DNA from: Thermoplasmata archaeon
GTDB taxonomy: Archaea > Thermoplasmatota > Thermoplasmata > Lutacidiplasmatales > UBA184
NCBI GenBank assembly: GCA_021792485.1
Contig: JAJYUO010000002.1
Coordinates: 1 to 28,175 of the forward strand
DNA length: 28,175 bases
Direction of reading: 5' to 3'
Positions 7,576 through 15,536 of this stretch are shown piece by piece. The notes beneath the pieces are model-generated. The model worked only from the letters and a program-made list of their open reading frames with translations. It was not told where the DNA came from and made no database searches. The position numbers and the translations under genes are program-made. The first letter of the stretch is position 1; each line of letters begins with the position of its first letter.

Positions 7576-8223
7576 CTACGCGGTCGCCTTGGACTTCGGA
7601 GCGGAAGACCTCCGTCGCGGCCTCTTGGGAGGCGGGGAATCCGACACGATCGCGCGCGGGGGAGGCGCGGGCGCCGCCACCGTGCCGGCCGTGCGTTGGA
7701 GCAGTTCCCGGAACGTGTCGAAGAAGCGCAGGTACGGGTCGGCGCGACGCATCAGCTCGAGCTCCCCGAGCGCGATCTCGTACTGAGCCTTCGCGGCGAC
7801 ATCGCCCGAGGCTGCCCTCAGCGCGTAGATGCACAGGACCTGGTAGTGCGGAAGAGCGAACGCATCCGGCCGCGGAGTACTCATGTCTCCCTTGCGAGGG
7901 CGATGGATCCGCTCGATCGGGACCCTCTCGGCGACCGCCCTGCGGTGGGAGAATCCGAAGTACCTGCCCGGACCGAGGATGCGGGTCACCTCGCGGACGT
8001 TGCCATTCAGCGCCAGCGTGATCCGGTCGCATTCGCGCCAGAGCCAGAGGCCGAAGCCGTAGTCCCCCTCGCGATAGGCCGTCCAGGCGTGGTCGTACAA
8101 CCGTCGCTCCTTCTCTTCCGGACTCCACTCGGGAAGGAGCTCCGCGCGCCAGTCGGAGATGTCGATGTCGCCCCGTTGGGTCGGGGCGATGCTTCGCAAC
8201 TCGGGGATATCGGAATCCGCCAT
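7576..8223 (-). CDS. Unknown protein, mainly helical, basic C-terminus
   Basis: I do not recognise this 215-residue protein. The frame extends upstream to 8364, but ATG 8223 is preceded by GAGGTGAAG at a good distance, so that start is preferred. The body has aromatic-rich helices, for example YGFGLWLWRECDRI and LPHYQVLCIYALRAASGD, and a region ending DPYLRFFDTFRELLQR. No signal peptide or membrane span is seen. The last 40 or so residues are Pro/Lys/Arg-rich and probably disordered. It stands between the aldehyde dehydrogenase and the amidohydrolase, on the same strand, with a promoter for the former just downstream. No function is proposed. Confidence 0.65.
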   Translation of the reverse strand: MADSDIPELRSIAPTQRGDIDISDWRAELLPEWSPEEKERRLYDHAWTAYREGDYGFGLWLWRECDRITLALNGNVREVTRILGPGRYFGFSHRRAVAERVPIERIHRPRKGDMSTPRPDAFALPHYQVLCIYALRAASGDVAAKAQYEIALGELELMRRADPYLRFFDTFRELLQRTAGTVAAPAPPPRAIVSDSPPPKRPRRRSSAPKSKATA

Positions 8224-8415
8224 CGATCGACCTTCACCTCGGGAGGATAGACCGTTTGCGGACCGGGGTTCGGGCGGCGCCACTGCCACCGGGTTCGGTT
8301 GGGCGAGCGCACGGGCGATCGGCGTCTTGGCTACGGCGAGGATGGATGAGCGCCCGCGAGACACGGGTCCCGGCGATCGAGGGGGAGAGGGGGGGTTCGC
8401 CGCAGCTCCATCCTC

Positions 8416-9993
8416 CTAGGAGGAGGCCCTCGAGGCCGAGTAGACGCGGACCCCACCCACCCAGGTCTCCCGGACCGCCGGGGCCCCGACCTCCAGTCCC
8501 CTTTCGAGGGAGGGGGCCGCGAGACGCACGAAATCGGCCGGTCCGCCCGCGGTGATCGTTCCTTGTGCCGGAGGCCCGATCGCGCGCGCTCCCTCCGCAG
8601 TATACATCCTCATGGCTGCCTCCGGGCTCACGGCTTCGGCGGAGGCGGGATTCGCCGAGCGGCCGACCGGGTCACAGCGGCGTACCGCGACCCACATGCC
8701 CATCCAAGGATCGAGGAGATCGAACGGGGCGTCGCTGGATCCGGCCAAGCGACATCCCGCCCTCTTCAGGCTGCCGAACGGATAGGCCCACCGAGCACGT
8801 TCGGGTCCCAGGCGCTGCGCGAGCCAATAATCGCTCGCGACGAAGATCGGTTGCACCACGAGCTGAGCCCCCGATCGGGCGATCGTTCGGTAATGCTCGG
8901 GAGGCACCAATCCCGCGTGCTCGATCCGGCCCAGAGGGCGATCCGGCCACGGACGGGCCTGCTCGAGAATTTGGAGCGCCTCGACGACCGCTCGGTCCCC
9001 GAGGGCATGGACGGCCGGGGTGAGTCCGATCCGTTGCGCGCGGGCGAGAGCAGGGAGAAGGAGATCGCGAGAGTGAACCGGCATGCCAGAGGTGGATCGA
9101 TCGTCGGAATACGGCTCGGTCAACCAGGCCGTTCGCGTGCCGAACGCTCCGTCGATGAACGCCTTGACTCCCGCGACGCGCAATCGTTCGGTCGGGGCCA
9201 CGAGACCGGCGACGGCGGAGTCCGACAGGCGACCGAACCAGTCTAGATTCAGGTAGCAGGCGACACGCACCGGGAGCGGGGAAGCGGCCGACGCGACCGT
9301 CAGTGCCGAGAGCTCGACCGGGTCGGAGTTCATGGCGCCGACCGCGGTGATCCCGAACGAAGACAGACGGTGGAACTGGCGGATCAGGGCCGAAGGGTCG
9401 GCGAGGGCCGCCTCGTGCGCGAGCTTCGTTGCCGGCCCGAGGGCCGACTCCCAGAGCCGCCCGTTCGGATCGCCATCCCGATCGCGGCCGATCCGCCCTC
9501 CGGCCGGATCACGGCTGCCCCGACCAATGCCGATTTCTTGCATGGCCGCGGAGTTCGCTACGGCGGCGTGGCCCGATGCGTGGTACAGGATCGCCGGGCG
9601 GCGTGCGTCGATCCGATCGAGATCGTTCCGCGTCGGCCAATCGTCCTCCCGGCCGTCCCGGATGTTCCAACCCCGGCCGATGATCGGCCCCGTGGGATGC
9701 GCGGTGGACCAAGCCTGCGCCGCTTCGATGATCTCCGTAACGGACGAGGCACCGGCGAGCGCGACTCCGCTCTCCTGCACGGCCATCTCGGCGAGGTGCA
9801 GATGGGCGTCGATGAGGCCGGGGAGCACGACGTCTCCCTGGAGATCGTGGACCTCGCATCCGTCCGGTCGCAACCGCCCGATCTCCGCGTCGGATCCGAC
9901 GGCGACGAACCAATCCCCCTCCACGAGGAAGGCTTCGGCGTACCCGGTGCCGGTGAACACCCGGCCCCCGCGGAAGAGATGGGAACTCGACAT
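8416..9993 (-). CDS. YtcJ-like amidohydrolase family 3 protein
   Basis: This is a 525-residue metal-dependent hydrolase of the amidohydrolase superfamily. The N-terminal beta-sandwich is followed by the metal-binding VLPGLIDAHLHLAEM, with His64 and His66. Later come VKAFIDGAFGTRTAWL, VHALGDRAVVEAL, GRIEHAGLV and AGSSDAPFD, the order typical of the YtcJ/AepA group, whose members are often annotated as exoenzyme-regulatory or N-substituted formamide deformylase-like. The C-terminal strand GTITAGGPADFVRLA completes the composite sandwich. It would hydrolyse an amide or cyclic amide in the cytoplasm, and the substrate is unknown. It lies 70 nt downstream of glnA on the same strand, so co-expression with nitrogen assimilation is plausible. 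The length is normal for the family, with an ATG start and TAG stop. Confidence 0.88.
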   Translation of the reverse strand: MSSSHLFRGGRVFTGTGYAEAFLVEGDWFVAVGSDAEIGRLRPDGCEVHDLQGDVVLPGLIDAHLHLAEMAVQESGVALAGASSVTEIIEAAQAWSTAHPTGPIIGRGWNIRDGREDDWPTRNDLDRIDARRPAILYHASGHAAVANSAAMQEIGIGRGSRDPAGGRIGRDRDGDPNGRLWESALGPATKLAHEAALADPSALIRQFHRLSSFGITAVGAMNSDPVELSALTVASAASPLPVRVACYLNLDWFGRLSDSAVAGLVAPTERLRVAGVKAFIDGAFGTRTAWLTEPYSDDRSTSGMPVHSRDLLLPALARAQRIGLTPAVHALGDRAVVEALQILEQARPWPDRPLGRIEHAGLVPPEHYRTIARSGAQLVVQPIFVASDYWLAQRLGPERARWAYPFGSLKRAGCRLAGSSDAPFDLLDPWMGMWVAVRRCDPVGRSANPASAEAVSPEAAMRMYTAEGARAIGPPAQGTITAGGPADFVRLAAPSLERGLEVGAPAVRETWVGGVRVYSASRASS

Positions 9994-10063
9994 CGCTGGG
10001 CGCCGGCCCCTAGGCCGAAGGGTCCTTGAGCCCGCGCCTGCCCGCCGTGCGGGATCGGGACGA

Positions 10064-11527
10064 CTAAACGTCGAGGTACGCGTAGAACTCGTACGGATGC
10101 GGCCGCAGGTTCAGCTGGAGTTGCTCGTTCCGCTTGATCTCGACGTAGGTGTCGATGAGCGACGAGGAGAACGCGGAGGTCAAAAAATCGTGGTCGGACT
10201 CGAAGCAATCGAGCGCCTCTCCGAGCGATCCCGGCAGCTCGCGGATCCCGAGCTCGCGGCGCTTCGCCGGTGTGAGCTTGTAGATGTCCTGGTCGACCGG
10301 TGCGGGCGGCTCGATCTTCTTCTTGATCCCGTCCAAGCCCGCAAGGGCCAAAGCCGCCTCGGTGAGGTAGATGTTCGCCGCCGAGTCCGGCGTGCGGTAC
10401 TCGACGCGCTTCGCCGCCGGGTGCCCGCGCTGATACGCGGGGATCCGAACGTTCGCCGAGCGGTTCCCGCGGCTCCACGCGATGAACACGGGGGCCTCGT
10501 ATCCGGGGACCAAGCGCCGGTAGGAGTTCGTGATCGGGTTCGTGATCGCGCAGAGGGAGCGCGCGTGATCGAGGAGGCCGCCGACGTAGTACCGACACGT
10601 TTGGCTGACCTCGGCGTAGGCGTCGTTGGCGTCATAGAAGGCGTTCGTCTCCTTCTGCCAAAGCGATTGGTTGGTGTGCATCCCGATGCCGTTGTCACCG
10701 TAGACGGGTTTCGGCATCAGGACCCCGATCTTTCCGTGCCGTCGCGCGACGTTCTTGATCACGTACCGGACATCCTGGATGTGGTCGGCCGTGGGGACGA
10801 GCTCGTCAAAGCGGACGTTGAGCTCCCCTTGGCCCGCGGTGGAGACCTCGTGATGGTGGGCGTCCATGACGATGTGGAAATCGTCGGCGAGGACGTTCGC
10901 CATCTCGGCCCTCAGGGCGATGTCGGTATCGTGAGGACTCGATCGGTGGTATCCTTCCTTGAACCGGATCGGGGACTGGAGAGCCCCGGTCTGCCACGGA
11001 GCTTCGCCGTGGTTGATCAGGTACCCGGATCCGCTCCAAGCGTCTCGGACCGCCTGCATCGACGGGATCAGCTCGACCGAGTCGAAGACGAAGAATTCGA
11101 TCTCAGGGCCCCAGTAGGACTTGTCGTAGCCGGCGCCCGCTAGGACCTGCTCGGTCTTGCGGGCGACGAACCGGGGATCGTGGGCGTACCCCTCCTGGGT
11201 TCCGCCGATACGGACGTCGCAGATGAACCGGACCGTGCCACCCGCCTCCGGCGCCCACGGGATCCGGGCGAGGGTACGCGCGTCCGGGACAAGGAGCATG
11301 TCGGAGTCGTAAATCTGGCGAAAGCCCCGAACGGAGGAGCCGTCGAGTTTCGGGACCCCGGAGGAGAACGACTCTGCATCGATCGTGTGGAGCGGAACGT
11401 CGACTTGGTTGAAGCCCCCCAGCACGTCGGTGTAGAACAGCTCGACCCAGCGGACCCCTTCGGCCCGCAGTCCATCCAGCATCTTCTGTGCATCCACGCG
11501 CTCTACCGGCCCCTTCTTCGGTGTCAA
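10064..11527 (-). CDS. glnA: Glutamine synthetase, type I
   Basis: The product joins ammonia to glutamate using ATP. Family motifs are all present: LFYTDVLGGFNQVDVP (30-45), the metal-binding YWGPEIEFFVFD (138-149), HHHEVSTAGQGELNVRF (224-240), KPVYGDNGIGMHTNQSLW (273-290), NPITNSYRRLVPGYEAP (330-346) and a VEYRTPDSAANIYL segment. A Tyr is found in DIYKLTPAKRREL where adenylylated enzymes have theirs, but regulation by adenylylation cannot be inferred. The 487-residue reading uses TTG 11527. GTG 11497 or ATG 11482 would also leave an intact enzyme, and 11497 gives an N-terminus as short as that of well-known type I enzymes. An Lrp-type regulator is transcribed divergently. It ends in TAG. Confidence 0.95.
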   Translation of the reverse strand: MTPKKGPVERVDAQKMLDGLRAEGVRWVELFYTDVLGGFNQVDVPLHTIDAESFSSGVPKLDGSSVRGFRQIYDSDMLLVPDARTLARIPWAPEAGGTVRFICDVRIGGTQEGYAHDPRFVARKTEQVLAGAGYDKSYWGPEIEFFVFDSVELIPSMQAVRDAWSGSGYLINHGEAPWQTGALQSPIRFKEGYHRSSPHDTDIALRAEMANVLADDFHIVMDAHHHEVSTAGQGELNVRFDELVPTADHIQDVRYVIKNVARRHGKIGVLMPKPVYGDNGIGMHTNQSLWQKETNAFYDANDAYAEVSQTCRYYVGGLLDHARSLCAITNPITNSYRRLVPGYEAPVFIAWSRGNRSANVRIPAYQRGHPAAKRVEYRTPDSAANIYLTEAALALAGLDGIKKKIEPPAPVDQDIYKLTPAKRRELGIRELPGSLGEALDCFESDHDFLTSAFSSSLIDTYVEIKRNEQLQLNLRPHPYEFYAYLDV

Positions 11528-11588
11528 CGACCGTGCCCCCCACGATGGGGACCCGTTGGGAGTACATCAACCCGTTCCTTTCGAAACT

Positions 11589-11610
11589 GGATATTCGTCC
11601 AATTTTTTAA
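11589..11610. promoter_or_regulatory. Divergent AT-rich promoter between glnA and the Lrp-type gene
   Basis: The run GATATTCGTCCAATTTTTTAA is the most AT-rich in the neighbourhood. AATTTTTTAA (11601-11610) can act as a TATA box in both directions. Rightward it predicts a start near 11631, just ahead of AGAGGGGAC and the Lrp ATG at 11648. Leftward it predicts a start near 11579 and a roughly 50-nt glnA leader. The Lrp-family protein is the obvious candidate to bind here. Confidence 0.5.
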
Positions 11611-11647
11611 CCGATGGCATTATCTTATGACCACACTTAGAGGGGAC

Positions 11648-12175
11648 ATGGGACAACCGTCCACGCTCGACGGGCTCGATCGTTCCATCCTCGAGGAGCT
11701 GAACATCGACGCTCGGCGCAGCCACCGCGAGATCGCCCACCGGCTGAAGGTCTCCCCCACCACCGTCAGCGCTCGCATCGATCGGCTCGAGCGGCAGGGG
11801 GTGATCCGCGGGTACGTCCCGATCCTCGACGACGAACAGCTCGGTTGGGATCTTTGGGCGACGATCGGCATTCGGATCTCCAAGGGCCGGCTGAGGGAGG
11901 TGGAAGAGCTCCTCGCTCGCGACCCCCACGCCTACGCCATCTACGATCTCACCGGGGAATACGACGCCCTCCTGATCGGGCGCTTTCGGGACCGTCGGGA
12001 TCTCGATCGTTTCGTCAAGCACGCTCTCCAGAACCCCCATGTCGAGCGAACGAACACCCAGGTCGTCCTAAATCGAGTCAAGGAGGAGCGTCGGGTCCCG
12101 GTGTCGCTTCGAAGCTCTATGCGAGGGGATCCTTCGCCCGCCCGAGCCCCGGGGACGGCATCCGTCAGCACCTAA
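11648..12175 (+). CDS. Lrp/AsnC family transcriptional regulator
   Basis: This is a 175-residue regulator with the usual two parts. The N-terminal helix-turn-helix (about 7-50) includes LDGLDRSILEELNIDARRSH and VSPTTVSARIDRLERQGVI. The following effector-binding RAM domain (about 68-150) has beta-alpha-beta strands around LWATIGIRISKG and YAIYDLTGEYDALLIGRF, a strong match to the Lrp consensus 'D..GeyD.ll'. Family members form dimers or octamers and respond to amino acids. ATG 11648 has GAGGGG just upstream. An in-frame ATG at 11627 would add seven residues and suit a nearly leaderless transcript. The last 25 residues are Pro/Ala-rich. Its position divergent to glnA points to control of nitrogen or amino-acid genes, including its own. 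Confidence 0.9.
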   Translation: MGQPSTLDGLDRSILEELNIDARRSHREIAHRLKVSPTTVSARIDRLERQGVIRGYVPILDDEQLGWDLWATIGIRISKGRLREVEELLARDPHAYAIYDLTGEYDALLIGRFRDRRDLDRFVKHALQNPHVERTNTQVVLNRVKEERRVPVSLRSSMRGDPSPARAPGTASVST

Positions 12176-12180
12176 ATAGG
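12171..12180 (+). promoter_or_regulatory. TATA-like box of the LsrF-type gene, overlapping the Lrp stop codon
   Basis: CCTAAATAGG contains the TAA stop of the Lrp gene (12173-12175) and looks like a TATA box. It predicts transcription from about 12202, leaving an 18-nt leader with an AGGT site before ATG 12220. Confidence 0.45.
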
Positions 12181-12219
12181 TCCGAGTTCCCTCCAGGGCG
12201 TACGGGAAGTGCAGGTACC

Positions 12220-13050
12220 ATGGACTGGGGCCTAGAGAACCGCATCCGTCGGATGTTCCCGGCGACCAGCGGAAACTCGGTCATGCTCGCCGTCGATCAC
12301 GGCTATTTTATGGGGCCCACCCGGCGCTTAGAGAATGCGAAGGCCACCATCGCCCCGCTTCTTCCGCACGCCGATGCCCTCGCTCTCACGCGGGGAATCT
12401 TGCGCTCGAGCGTGCCTCCTTCGGCCACGACACCGATCGTCCTCCGGGTCTCGGGAGGCGCGACGATCCTGAAGGACGACCTCTCCCACGAAGCGATCAC
12501 CACCGGCATCCGGGACGCGGTCCGGCTCAACGTGAGCGCGGTCGCGCTCAGCGTCTTCGTCGGGTCGCCTCACGAGCACGAGTCGCTCGTGGACCTGTCG
12601 CGACTGGTCGACGACGGGGAAGAGTTCGGCATGCCCGTGCTCGCGATCACCGCCGTCGGCAAGGAACTCGAGAAGCGCGACGCGCGCTACCTCGCGCTTG
12701 CCTGCCGCGTCTCCGCCGAACTCGGCGCGCATCTCGTCAAGACATACTACTGCGAGGGGTTCGAGAAGGTCGTGGAGGGATGCCCGGTGCCGATCGTCGT
12801 CGCGGGCGGCCCCAAGCTGGACAGCGAGAAGGCGGCGCTCGAGCTCGCCCACGATGCGATCGCCGCGGGAGCTCGCGGGATCGATATGGGACGGAACATC
12901 TGGCAGGCCGAACACCCGGTCGCGATGCTGCGCGCGTTGCGGGCGATCGTGCATGAGCGAGCCTCGGTCAAGGAGGCCCTCGGCGCCTACGACGAAGCGG
13001 CGCACCTTCCCGAACCGGTAGCGACGATCGCTCCCTCGCGCCGGGCCTAG
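12220..13050 (+). CDS. LsrF-like 3-hydroxy-5-phosphonooxypentane-2,4-dione thiolase / class I aldolase
   Basis: The 276-residue product belongs to the DeoC/FbaB/LacD class I aldolase family. It follows enterobacterial LsrF closely from its start: DWGLENRIRRMF, VMLAVDHGYFMGPT (Asp26, His27), ALTRGILRSSVPP, HLVKTYYCEGFEKV with Schiff-base Lys174, GCPVPIVVAGGPKL and GIDMGRNIWQAEHPVAML. LsrF transfers an acetyl group from the phosphorylated autoinducer-2 product to CoA. No lsrK, lsrR or transporter genes are visible here, so an archaeal role could differ. Related archaeal enzymes include the aldolase of the alternative aromatic pathway (ADH synthase), but the sequence is nearer LsrF. It ends in TAG and is followed after 69 nt by a tRNA gene. 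Confidence 0.85.
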   Translation: MDWGLENRIRRMFPATSGNSVMLAVDHGYFMGPTRRLENAKATIAPLLPHADALALTRGILRSSVPPSATTPIVLRVSGGATILKDDLSHEAITTGIRDAVRLNVSAVALSVFVGSPHEHESLVDLSRLVDDGEEFGMPVLAITAVGKELEKRDARYLALACRVSAELGAHLVKTYYCEGFEKVVEGCPVPIVVAGGPKLDSEKAALELAHDAIAAGARGIDMGRNIWQAEHPVAMLRALRAIVHERASVKEALGAYDEAAHLPEPVATIAPSRRA

Positions 13051-13087
13051 CGCGGCGGCGCGAGCCGCTCGCGCGCCGGGCACAGCG

Positions 13088-13096
13088 CTCTTAACC
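13088..13096 (+). promoter_or_regulatory. TATA-like box of the tRNA-Leu gene
   Basis: CTCTTAACC is centred about 27 nt before the first base of the tRNA at 13120, the normal archaeal spacing. Confidence 0.45.
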
Positions 13097-13119
13097 CGGG
13101 GGACCAGTAGGACCGCCGC

Positions 13120-13204
13120 GCGGGGATTGCCAAGCCTGGTCAAAGGCGCCAGATTCAGGGTCTGGTCTCGTAGGAGTTCGTGGGTTCAAATCCCTCTCCC
13201 CGCA
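13120..13204 (+). tRNA. tRNA-Leu(CAG)
   Basis: The acceptor stem pairs GCGGGGA (13120-13126) with TCCCCGC (13197-13203), and A13204 is the discriminator. The anticodon stem CCAGA/TCTGG encloses the loop TTCAGGG, giving anticodon CAG, which reads CUG leucine codons. The variable arm is long, as in class II tRNAs, and the T arm carries GGGTTCAAATCCC. The D loop contains AAGCCTGGTCAAAGG. CC follows the discriminator but the next base is G, so the full CCA end is not encoded. No intron is present. Length is 85 nt. Confidence 0.95.
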
Positions 13205-13622
13205 CCGACCCGGCCGACGACGACGCTTTAGAACCGCTCTTGGCGTCGGGGGTCGTCATGATGCCCCCCGAAATCCTGGCGTGTCGGAGCGCGGCTGGCG
13301 GTTCGGACAACGCCCTCGGACTCTCCTTCCTCAGTCAACTTCGAGTGACAGAATGGCTACATGCCTCGCGTTGAATCGTTATTTTGCCCGGGGGGAGCCC
13401 CAGCAGGACGCTCGCGGAGCGGCACGACCGTGCCTCGGTCGGGTCGCTCTTCGCGCCACGCCCACCGTGTGGGGGAAACCGGCTGTAGCCGCCTCCCGGG
13501 CCGCCGAGATCCCGAGCTGATTTCGGCCCTTCTGCTCGAGCCCCGGCGTGGAGCGGGCGGCGTCAAGTGAGATGGACGGGCGGTTCTTACCCGCCGAGCC
13601 ACTGCGCACTTTCTGGTGTACC
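13205..13622. other. 418-nt stretch without an assigned gene
   Basis: Frames here give no recognisable protein. An AT-rich CGTTATTTTGC at about 13378-13388 resembles a TATA box. It is followed by GC-rich segments able to fold, and GGCGG-TTCTTAC-CCGCC (13579-13595) forms a hairpin just before the Dps gene. I looked for conserved elements of RNase P RNA and SRP RNA and did not find them. It could be regulatory leader DNA or an unassigned small RNA. Confidence 0.3.
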
Positions 13623-14204
13623 ATGCCGCGAACTCGACCCTCATCGGTCGTCCCTCACTTGGCGCGAGAGCAAGCCAACGCAGTCCAGCTCTACCTCCAG
13701 TACAAGGGCTACCACTGGAACGTTGCCGGGCCCCTGTTCCGGGAGCTGCACCTGCTGTTCGACGAGCACGCGGGGAAGGTACTGGATATGGTCGACCCTC
13801 TCGCCGAGCGTCAACGGATGCTCGGGTTTCCCGCGGCGTACCGCGGGACGGATCTTCGCGCGGCGTCGAACCTACCGAACGAAGAGGAGCTGCCGCGCAG
13901 CCCTCGCGAGATGGTGGAACGGCTCATGGTTTGCCACCGGGTCATCATCGAAGGGATGCACGCGGGCTTCCGGAGCGCGGAGTCCGACGGAGATCCGGGA
14001 AGCGCGGACCTCTTCGCTCGGATGATCCAGGAGCACCAGAAGATGGAGTGGTTCCTCCGGGAGTTGGCCAGCGACACGCCGTCCCTGCGCGAGGAACCGG
14101 AGCCGGTGCGGGCTCCGGCCGCGACCGTCGATGTGCTCGCGGCCCGGGTGACGGCGTCCCACATGCCCTCCGCTCCGATTCCCGGACCCAACTCGGGCGC
14201 GTAA
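13623..14204 (+). CDS. dps: Dps-family ferritin-like protein
   Basis: This is a 193-residue member of the Dps mini-ferritin family, which oxidises Fe(II) with peroxide and stores iron in a 12-subunit shell. The segment LYLQYKGYHWNVAGPLFREL and what follows reproduce the Dps ferroxidase ligands with exact spacing: His31, His43, Asp47, Asp58 and Glu62 match the classic set His51/63, Asp67/78, Glu82 of E. coli Dps. The four-helix core ends near 160 (MEWFLRELASD). A Pro/Ala-rich C-terminal tail follows. An in-frame start at 13548 exists, but ATG 13623 gives the natural length and has GGTG nearby. Its role would be defence against peroxide and free iron, which suits the neighbouring haem and Fe-S genes. 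Confidence 0.9.
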   Translation: MPRTRPSSVVPHLAREQANAVQLYLQYKGYHWNVAGPLFRELHLLFDEHAGKVLDMVDPLAERQRMLGFPAAYRGTDLRAASNLPNEEELPRSPREMVERLMVCHRVIIEGMHAGFRSAESDGDPGSADLFARMIQEHQKMEWFLRELASDTPSLREEPEPVRAPAATVDVLAARVTASHMPSAPIPGPNSGA

Positions 14205-14233
14205 CGGCCCGCGGGTCGCCTCCTCCCCGCTGC

Positions 14234-15445
14234 TTACGCCGCCGAACCACCGACGGCGGGTTTTGCCTGGGGGGATGCAGCGGCGCGGTCGGGGCTCGCG
14301 CCCGTGCTGAACGCCGACAGGAGCGGCACGATCGGCGGCAGCACGGTGGGCGCCCGGTACTCCGAGGGGGGTCGACCGGAGATCCGAACGACCTTCTCCG
14401 CGACGCTTCCGCAGTATCCGCACTCCGAGCACGAGTGGTGCTCGCAGTCGATCATCGCAATCCGCCGGAGGAATCCGGAGGGGAACGCATCGTTGTCGAT
14501 CGTGACGTCCCGGAGGCGATCGAACGCTTCGCGCAAGGGCTCCACGATCTCCGGAAATGCCCCTCGATCGGAAAGGGTCGAGAGCGCTGCGGAGGGGCCC
14601 TTGACCTGAACGAAGCTGAGGATGTCGAGGAGATTCCCATGAAAGCTGCGCGCCGCGTAGGCGCGCGCCACCTTCACGAGCCAGTCGGTCGACCGGTTGC
14701 GGCCGGAGATCTTGAAGCGGTGGACGCCCGCCTCCTCGTAGAACGCAAGATCCTCCGGCCGGACCCAGATCGAGGAGATGAGCTTCTGGGGGTCGCGTAC
14801 GACCTCGAGGCCGCACTGGAGGAGGGGGAATTCGAACCACAGGCGATTCCCCCCGGGCTGGGAACACAGCGAGCTGGTGTTGAGATGGTGGGCCCGGAAT
14901 GCGCAGTCGCGGATGCACGTCTGGTTGGTCAGGATCTCGACCCGCGCGCCCGTCCGGACCAACCCTCGAATCAACGGGAAGTTTCGGTTCCCTTCCTCAA
15001 GGATGATGGTGTCGGCGCCGAGCTTCCGGTAGTACTCCGCCTGACTGACCGATCGGATTCGCGCAAAGGACGAGACGGAGATCGGGACCTCGGGGTACGC
15101 CCGGTGGATCGCCTCCACGAGGGCCGGGATCGCGACGACGAATCCGTCGACGCCGAGATCGAGGAGACCGGCGACCTCCTTCAGGAAGCTGTCCAAGAAT
15201 CCGGGTCCGTACTCCTTGAGGCCGAGGTCGTTGCTGTTGAGGGTTGCGTAGAACTCTCTTCCGGTCCGATGGACCGCGCGAATGTGCCGGAGGAACCCGT
15301 CCCGATCCGCCTCAGGAAGGATGTACGGCGGCCGTCCCCCACCGGTGAGGGATACCGGGAATCCGCCGAAGAACGTGCGGACGGGCAGGTCCGACACTCG
15401 GTCGGGAAGAGAGTCGTCCAGATTGGTCGCCAGTACGAGCTCCAT
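14234..15445 (-). CDS. U32-family protein (UbiU/UbiV/TrhP/RlhA relatives), Fe-S, possible prephenate-dependent hydroxylase
   Basis: This 403-residue protein has the TIM-barrel-like U32 fold, with GVDGFVVAIPALVEAI (98-113), PISVSSFARI and LGADTIILEEGNRNFPLI in the usual order. Four cysteines follow: Cys177, 181, 194 and 211 (TCIRDCAFRAHHLNTSSLC, then QCG), the arrangement that binds [4Fe-4S] in UbiU/UbiV-type members. A second cluster lies near the end, DCEHHSCSECGYC. Although filed as peptidases, the studied U32 proteins are oxygen-independent hydroxylases of quinone precursors, tRNA or rRNA. The exact substrate here is unknown. The gene is divergent from a chorismate mutase. The last 40 residues are Ala/Pro-rich. 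It starts with ATG at 15445 and ends with TAA. Confidence 0.82.
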   Translation of the reverse strand: MELVLATNLDDSLPDRVSDLPVRTFFGGFPVSLTGGGRPPYILPEADRDGFLRHIRAVHRTGREFYATLNSNDLGLKEYGPGFLDSFLKEVAGLLDLGVDGFVVAIPALVEAIHRAYPEVPISVSSFARIRSVSQAEYYRKLGADTIILEEGNRNFPLIRGLVRTGARVEILTNQTCIRDCAFRAHHLNTSSLCSQPGGNRLWFEFPLLQCGLEVVRDPQKLISSIWVRPEDLAFYEEAGVHRFKISGRNRSTDWLVKVARAYAARSFHGNLLDILSFVQVKGPSAALSTLSDRGAFPEIVEPLREAFDRLRDVTIDNDAFPSGFLRRIAMIDCEHHSCSECGYCGSVAEKVVRISGRPPSEYRAPTVLPPIVPLLSAFSTGASPDRAAASPQAKPAVGGSAA

Positions 15446-15536
15446 GGAGGCTCGAAAGGATCGCCCGTCGGCATGTCACCCTGACCCCGCACCGGTGCGG
15501 CATAAGCCGCATGGCCCTTCGACCCCTGTCGCCTTC

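Noticed and set aside
9332..11143. Long rightward open frame (603 codons) opposite the amidohydrolase and glnA
   Set aside because: It is antisense to two well-supported genes, gives Arg/Asp-rich sequence with no domain, and exists because stops are rare at this GC content.
13250..13270. C/D box small RNA suggested by CATGATG
   Set aside because: The C box is imperfect and no D box lies at a suitable distance.
13205..13622. RNase P RNA or SRP RNA gene
   Set aside because: I did not find the conserved core elements of either RNA by eye.
13616..15484. Rightward open frame of 622 codons across dps and the U32 gene
   Set aside because: It overlaps dps in another frame and the U32 gene in antisense, and no part resembles a known protein.
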